A stretch of 64,000 nucleotides of DNA. Origin: Saxidomus purpurata. Its lineage: Eukaryota; Mollusca; Bivalvia; Venerida; Veneridae. Of the stretch, positions 60,088 to 64,000 are shown one piece after another. Both the position numbers and the translations under genes were made by a program. The stretch covers positions 44,368,699 through 44,432,698 of the forward strand of contig JAFMSR010000002.1 of NCBI GenBank assembly GCA_022818135.1, written 5' to 3'. The first letter of the stretch is position 1; every line of letters starts with the position of its first letter. The notes beneath the pieces were generated by a model, which saw only the letters and a program-made list of their open reading frames with translations, was not told where the DNA came from and did no database searches.

Positions 60088-61346
60088 CTGTATTGATGTG
60101 CAGTCTTATCGTGATAGATAGTATTCTGTCTTGTTTTAACACTTTAAGACTGATAAATGACATTTTTTCGTCCTTTATTTAGTACACAGCATTTATTGCC
60201 ATGCACATCTCTTGATCTCTCTGTATACACACCTTTCAAAATCAGGGGTCGACCAGTTGCAGGGGCAGAATTATGCAGTGCTTATATAAGGCTATAAATA
60301 GGAACTATGTAATTCATGGACATAATTCTGCTGGAGATGGTCAGTATAGGCTAATAGACCTTTTTAACTTGAACTGAAACATAAACGGAAACGGAAACTT
60401 AATCCGTACTTGCTTTGAAAACCAGGGACTTTCTCAAATGTAATAAAAAGGTATGACTATCAATCTAGTACAATACCACAGGGGTTTGCGACTTAATCCC
60501 ATGAGCTGTAAGCATTTTTAGTGTTTGGTCAAACAAACACATGTCTGAATCACCGATGGAAGAAAATGCCAAGAAATGGGCAATATTGAAATTATCGACT
60601 AATTCATCTTCATCTTTCTTATAGAGTGATCTACCAGTATTCTGTACCTCGGAATTATTTTGCGAAACTTTCGTCTCTCTTACGTCACGTCTGACAGTGT
60701 TGATGGGGATGAATTCCCCCGCCCCCCGCCGGACACATGCATATGAAAATATAATTATAATACATGTAGTATAATAATCATAGTATTATGTCATTAGCTT
60801 AAACTGTAGCGCATCATAAAGACAGCTCGGAAATTCCGACTCGCTTTATATACAATACCATCTTTATCTATACAAATTTGGTACGTATAACATGGAAGTA
60901 CAAGAATGAAACTCATCATTGGCTCATTTATAGGATGAAATATATATATATGTATTAAATACATTAATCAAAAGATTACTGGTTCAGTACAAGTATACAT
61001 AATTCAGCGAGCACTACTTTGTATCCCTGTGGAGTTGTGCACATTTAACTTGTAAAAATCGTGAATTTAGTGCAGATCAAGCGTAAAATATGTATGTACA
61101 TAGCTAAATCGCTGTACATCACTGAAATGATTTTTAAATACTGTATAACGCTTTAAATATGCGGTACAAATAGTTTTACCTGTTTTAAACACGTCGTAAA
61201 CTTGCAGAAATCACAACAGCTGCCAAAATACAATGTAAGGCATATCACAAACATAAACTTTAACGAATATTAGATGCTAAAATCCACTACTACTCTTCTG
61301 ACGTAAGGTTACCTCAATAGCTGTAAAGCAAGCCATTTTACTATTC

Positions 61347-61725
61347 ATTCCAGAAAGAGATATCTCTATAGTTTCAGAAATATACCATTCGTTTTAATAG
61401 AGATATCTTTTTCACACTAAGAGATATCTTTGTATTACATAAAATGAACTTTAAGTGATATCTACAGAGATATTTATTGAACATTTTTTGAGAGAGATCT
61501 TTCTACTTTGAAAGATATCTCTCAAATTTACAGAGATATTGCTCTGATTTAAGTGAGATATTTCTGTTTGGTAGAGAGATATCTCATTAACATTTGGAGA
61601 TGTCTTTCAAAACATGAGATATCTGTATCAAAAGAAAGAAAGAAATCTCTAAATAGTTAGAGATATATCTGAATTTTAAAGATATCCCCTATTCTAGGAG
61701 ATATCTCTATGAAAACAGAGATATA
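61347..61725. repeat. Array of AGAGATATCTC palindromic words
   Basis: About fifteen copies of GAGATATCTC or one-base variants (GAGATATC, AGATATCTT, GAGATCTT), separated by 15-35 bp of unrelated AT-rich sequence. Further copies lie at 62600-62660. Not a simple tandem repeat, because the spacers differ. The design resembles the interior of the 45.4-kb foldback. Confidence 0.75.
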
Positions 61726-61730
61726 TAGAG

Positions 61731-61955
61731 AGAATATAAGGTTACTGTCTTTTGATAACAGTTGATATCGGACAAGGATGATGAAGCCAGGGAAGTCGAG
61801 GCTTGCCAGGGCTTTGTGGATATATAGCTCATCTGTGATCTGTCTGTGATCTTATAGCATTTATATACAATATATATCAGTATATAATATATTCTGGTCG
61901 ATATTCATCCGAGTTCGATATCAACTGTTATCAAAAGACAGTAACCTTGTATTCT
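61731..61955. mobile_element. Palindrome-ended MITE, 225 bp
   Basis: AAGGTTACTGTCTTTTGATA then ACAGTTGATATC at the left recurs inverted at the right, and the match runs on into AGAATA/TATTCT outside it. The centre has no coding sequence. It lies between two parts of the GAGATATC array. Confidence 0.8.
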
Positions 61956-62467
61956 ATTTATTATGCAGCTGACTTTAATTTTCCCTTTTCACAATTAAAA
62001 TCAAAGAAGTAAACTGTGTTTATGACGTCATCAAGGTTTAAATCAGAGTTTTAAATCCAGCACTGTTAATCATGTTTATGTTATGCCTTATAGGAAATGC
62101 TGAACATTAAAACATACCTAAAAAGCATTTGTACAAGTTTTAGAGGCGGCTTATAACGTTTCAGCTCATATCATTCAAGTAATAAGACGTTAGTGTGAAA
62201 AAAGAAAAGGGGGGGGGGGTGAAAAAACAACTTTATCTCGAAAATTGATGGATAGGTGGATAGATAACGATCTAACTAAGAAAATGAATACAACACAACA
62301 CTATATTTAATTCAAAAATAAAAATTCTACAGTCCTTTTTCGATGAAATGCACCTCTGTGGTCTGAAGTAGCTACCGCAAAGTTAATTTATTGTGTAGCG
62401 TGTAAGAAATCCACAATATTATTTCATAAATCTCACTTAATGTCTAAAGTGGGCGGGGCCCAAAACG

Positions 62468-62510
62468 TGATATCAGGACAGTGTCACAATAACACTGTCC
62501 TGTGATATCA
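62468..62510. repeat. Short perfect hairpin
   Basis: TGATATCAGGACAGTGT pairs with ACACTGTCCTGTGATATCA across a 7-nt loop, with a 2-nt bulge. GGGCGGGGCCCAAAACG lies just before it. Could be the end of a small element; no transcription evidence. Confidence 0.7.
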
Positions 62511-62589
62511 GACGTCACGATATCAACAAATATCAGACCGGCGTTATCGGGTCGTCGTCATGGCAGTTGCATAATAAATCCTTTTTGAT

Positions 62590-62670
62590 TAAAAAGAAAA
62601 AGAGATATCTCTCTGATTTCGGTAGAGATATCACTTTCACGCTTAGAGATATATTTGCATCACAGAAAGA
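62590..62670. repeat. Further GAGATATC words
   Basis: Four copies of AGAGATATC-type words in 80 bp, the same motif as the 61.3-kb array. Suggests one larger element split by insertions between 61725 and 62590. Confidence 0.6.
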
Positions 62671-62881
62671 TAAATTGGCTTGCCATATCAGAGACACTAG
62701 GCATTGTGTTTGCTTTGGATTCCACTGCATTCTAGTATCAATTTAATTGGAATTCCTACTTTTGGTAAGAACTTAAAATACACTAATGATGATCGTTTTC
62801 TGCTGTTTTCTTCTGATAACTCGGTTTACTTCCAGTAATACTTATAAAAGAAATTAAATAATGATATACATTATTCAAATT

Positions 62882-63110
62882 AGTTTATACTAATTTATGT
62901 ATTCTCGATTGCGAAACAAGTTCTTACAACTTATATTAATTGCTCTGGAGACTCATTCCAGATGGAATGAATCTCGAAGAGAGACAGGCAATGTGGAATT
63001 ATTCGTGTCTTGCCCAAGGACACTACCGACATGGCAATTGTACGGATCGAACCCGGGGCCCTTTGATCCTGAGGCGAACGCGTTACCATTCCCCCACGGC
63101 GACTCCATCA
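62882..63110 (-). mobile_element. tRNA-derived SINE, same family as the 53.4-kb copy
   Basis: On the minus strand: GGGAATGGTAACGCGTTCGC (A-box side), TTCGCCTCAGGATCAAAGGG, B box GGGTTCGATCC, then TGTCCTTGGGCAAGACACG, CCACATTGCC, GAGTCTCCAGAGCAATT, GTAAGAACTTG and an AT-rich end. The TCCTTGGGCAAGACAC block resembles a conserved central domain of an old animal SINE superfamily (possibly the Nin domain; not certain). Confidence 0.75.
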
Positions 63111-63182
63111 TTTTTAGCTCGACTATTCGAAGAATAAGGAGAGCTATCCTAGTCACCCGAGCGTCGGCGTCGGCGTAACCAC

Positions 63183-63660
63183 TTACGTTAAAGTTTGCGT
63201 ACCACCTCAAATATTTTCAAAGTCCATTGACATATGGCTTTGAAACTTTGCACACTTGTTCACCATCATGCCCCCAACCTGTACACAGGAGGAGGTAATT
63301 CTATCAAGCATTTTGACAAAATTATGCCCCTTTTTCTACTTAGAATTTACGTTAAAGTTTGCGTACCACCTCAAATATTTTCCAATTCAATTGTCATCTG
63401 GCTTTGAAACTTTGCACACTTGTTCACCATCATGCCCCCAACCTGTACACAGGAGGAGGTAACTCTATCAAGCCTTTTGACAGAATTATGCCCCTTTTTC
63501 GACTTAGAATTTACGTTAAAGTTTGCGTACCACCTCAGATAATTTCAAAGTCCATCGACATATGGCTTTGAAACTTTGCACACTTGTTCACCATCATGAT
63601 CTCAACCTGTGTACAGGAGGAGGTCACTGTATCAAGCTTTTTTACAATATTATGCCCCTT
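63183..63660 (+). repeat. Tandem repeat, three units of ~165 bp
   Basis: ACGTTAAAGTTTGCGTACCA starts at 63184, 63350 and 63513. Each unit has TGGCTTTGAAACTTTGCACA, TGTTCACCATCATG, ACAGGAGGAGGT and TTATGCCCCTTTTT. Flanked on both sides by TTAGCTCGACTATTCGAAGA (63113 and 63661), so the whole block may be an element repeated next to itself. Confidence 0.8.
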
Positions 63661-64000
63661 TTTAGCTCGACTATTCGAAGAATAAGGAGACTATTGCACT
63701 CGCCCCAGCGTCGGCGTCGGCGTCTGCGTTGGTTAAAGTTTTTCATAAAGTCAAATATCTTGAATACTATCAAAGGTATTGACTTGAAACTCAAACTATA
63801 TGTTTACCATCAACATCTTCACCTGAGGAAACAATCCCCATAACTCTGTTTTGATTTTTGACAGATTTATGCCCCTTTTTAACTTAGAAATTTTGGTTAA
63901 AGTTTTTTATAAATTCAAATATCTTGAATACTATCAAAGGTATTGACTTGAAACTCAAAGTATGTGTCTACCATCAACATCTTCACCTGAGGAAACAATC
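63661..64000 (+). repeat. Second ~164-bp tandem repeat, running off the window
   Basis: After TTAGCTCGACTATTCGAAGA and a CGTCGGCGTCGGCGTC stretch come two units with TCAAATATCTTGAATACTAT, TTGACTTGAAACTCAAA and TCACCTGAGGAAACAATC. They lie about 164 bp apart. They share TTATGCCCCTTTTT and the period with the first array but not the rest. Continues past 64000. Confidence 0.75.

Larger units (their letters stand above)
59690..62880. other. Region after exon 3 of the unknown gene
   Basis: Minisatellite at 59.7-60.1 kb, then about 1.2 kb of plain sequence, then the palindromic arrays. No exon continuing the phase-2 end of exon 3 was recognised here, so the next exon is either very short or beyond 64000. 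Confidence 0.5.

Overview
This is animal nuclear DNA: AT-rich, intron-rich, packed with repeats, and with no bacterial-style gene packing. Several repeats look like families I know from bivalve molluscs: 'tatgcccccnaagg...gcatatta' blocks, 'ggccaagatggccc...cgctcacct' ends, dispersed 'tgaccttgacctttgacc' units, and tRNA-derived SINEs. A clam-like bivalve is my best inference. No genus can be named from sequence alone.

Two genes can be supported. The first fills 0.8-38.6 kb on the minus strand and is a UBE2D-type ubiquitin-conjugating enzyme (orthologue of human UBE2D1-4 and fly effete). Five constant exons (38612-38635, 36328-36391, 36110-36141, 35617-35694, 34022-34127) encode residues 1-101, including the HPN motif and catalytic Cys85. 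They are followed by FIVE separate, intact, phase-matched last exons (26640-26779, 17457-17596, 10013-10152, 3522-3661, 982-1124). Each encodes its own version of residues 102-147 and its own stop codon. The gene can therefore make five E2 proteins that share the catalytic half and differ in the last two helices. This array of alternative last exons is the most unusual thing in the window.

The second gene starts at 43048 on the plus strand with three in-phase exons (43048-43114, 53619-53807, 58285-58441) and runs on past what I can follow. Its family is not recognised. A near-perfect E2F site about 70 bp upstream of the ATG and several basic-directed Ser motifs suggest a cell-cycle-regulated protein.

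Between and inside the genes are mobile elements. They include a decayed minus-strand LINE reverse transcriptase (about 40.3-42.2 kb, YADD box mutated to YAGD), several tRNA-derived SINEs (one ending next to a splice acceptor of gene 2), and a 1.02-kb foldback element with 8-bp target duplications (45394-46413). There are also TA-flanked MITEs, palindromic-motif arrays (61.3-62.7 kb), a 42-bp minisatellite (59.7-60.1 kb) and ~145-165-bp tandem units (15.9-16.4 kb and 63.2-64 kb). Extreme homopolymers (including about 95 consecutive C) lie in intron 1 of UBE2D.
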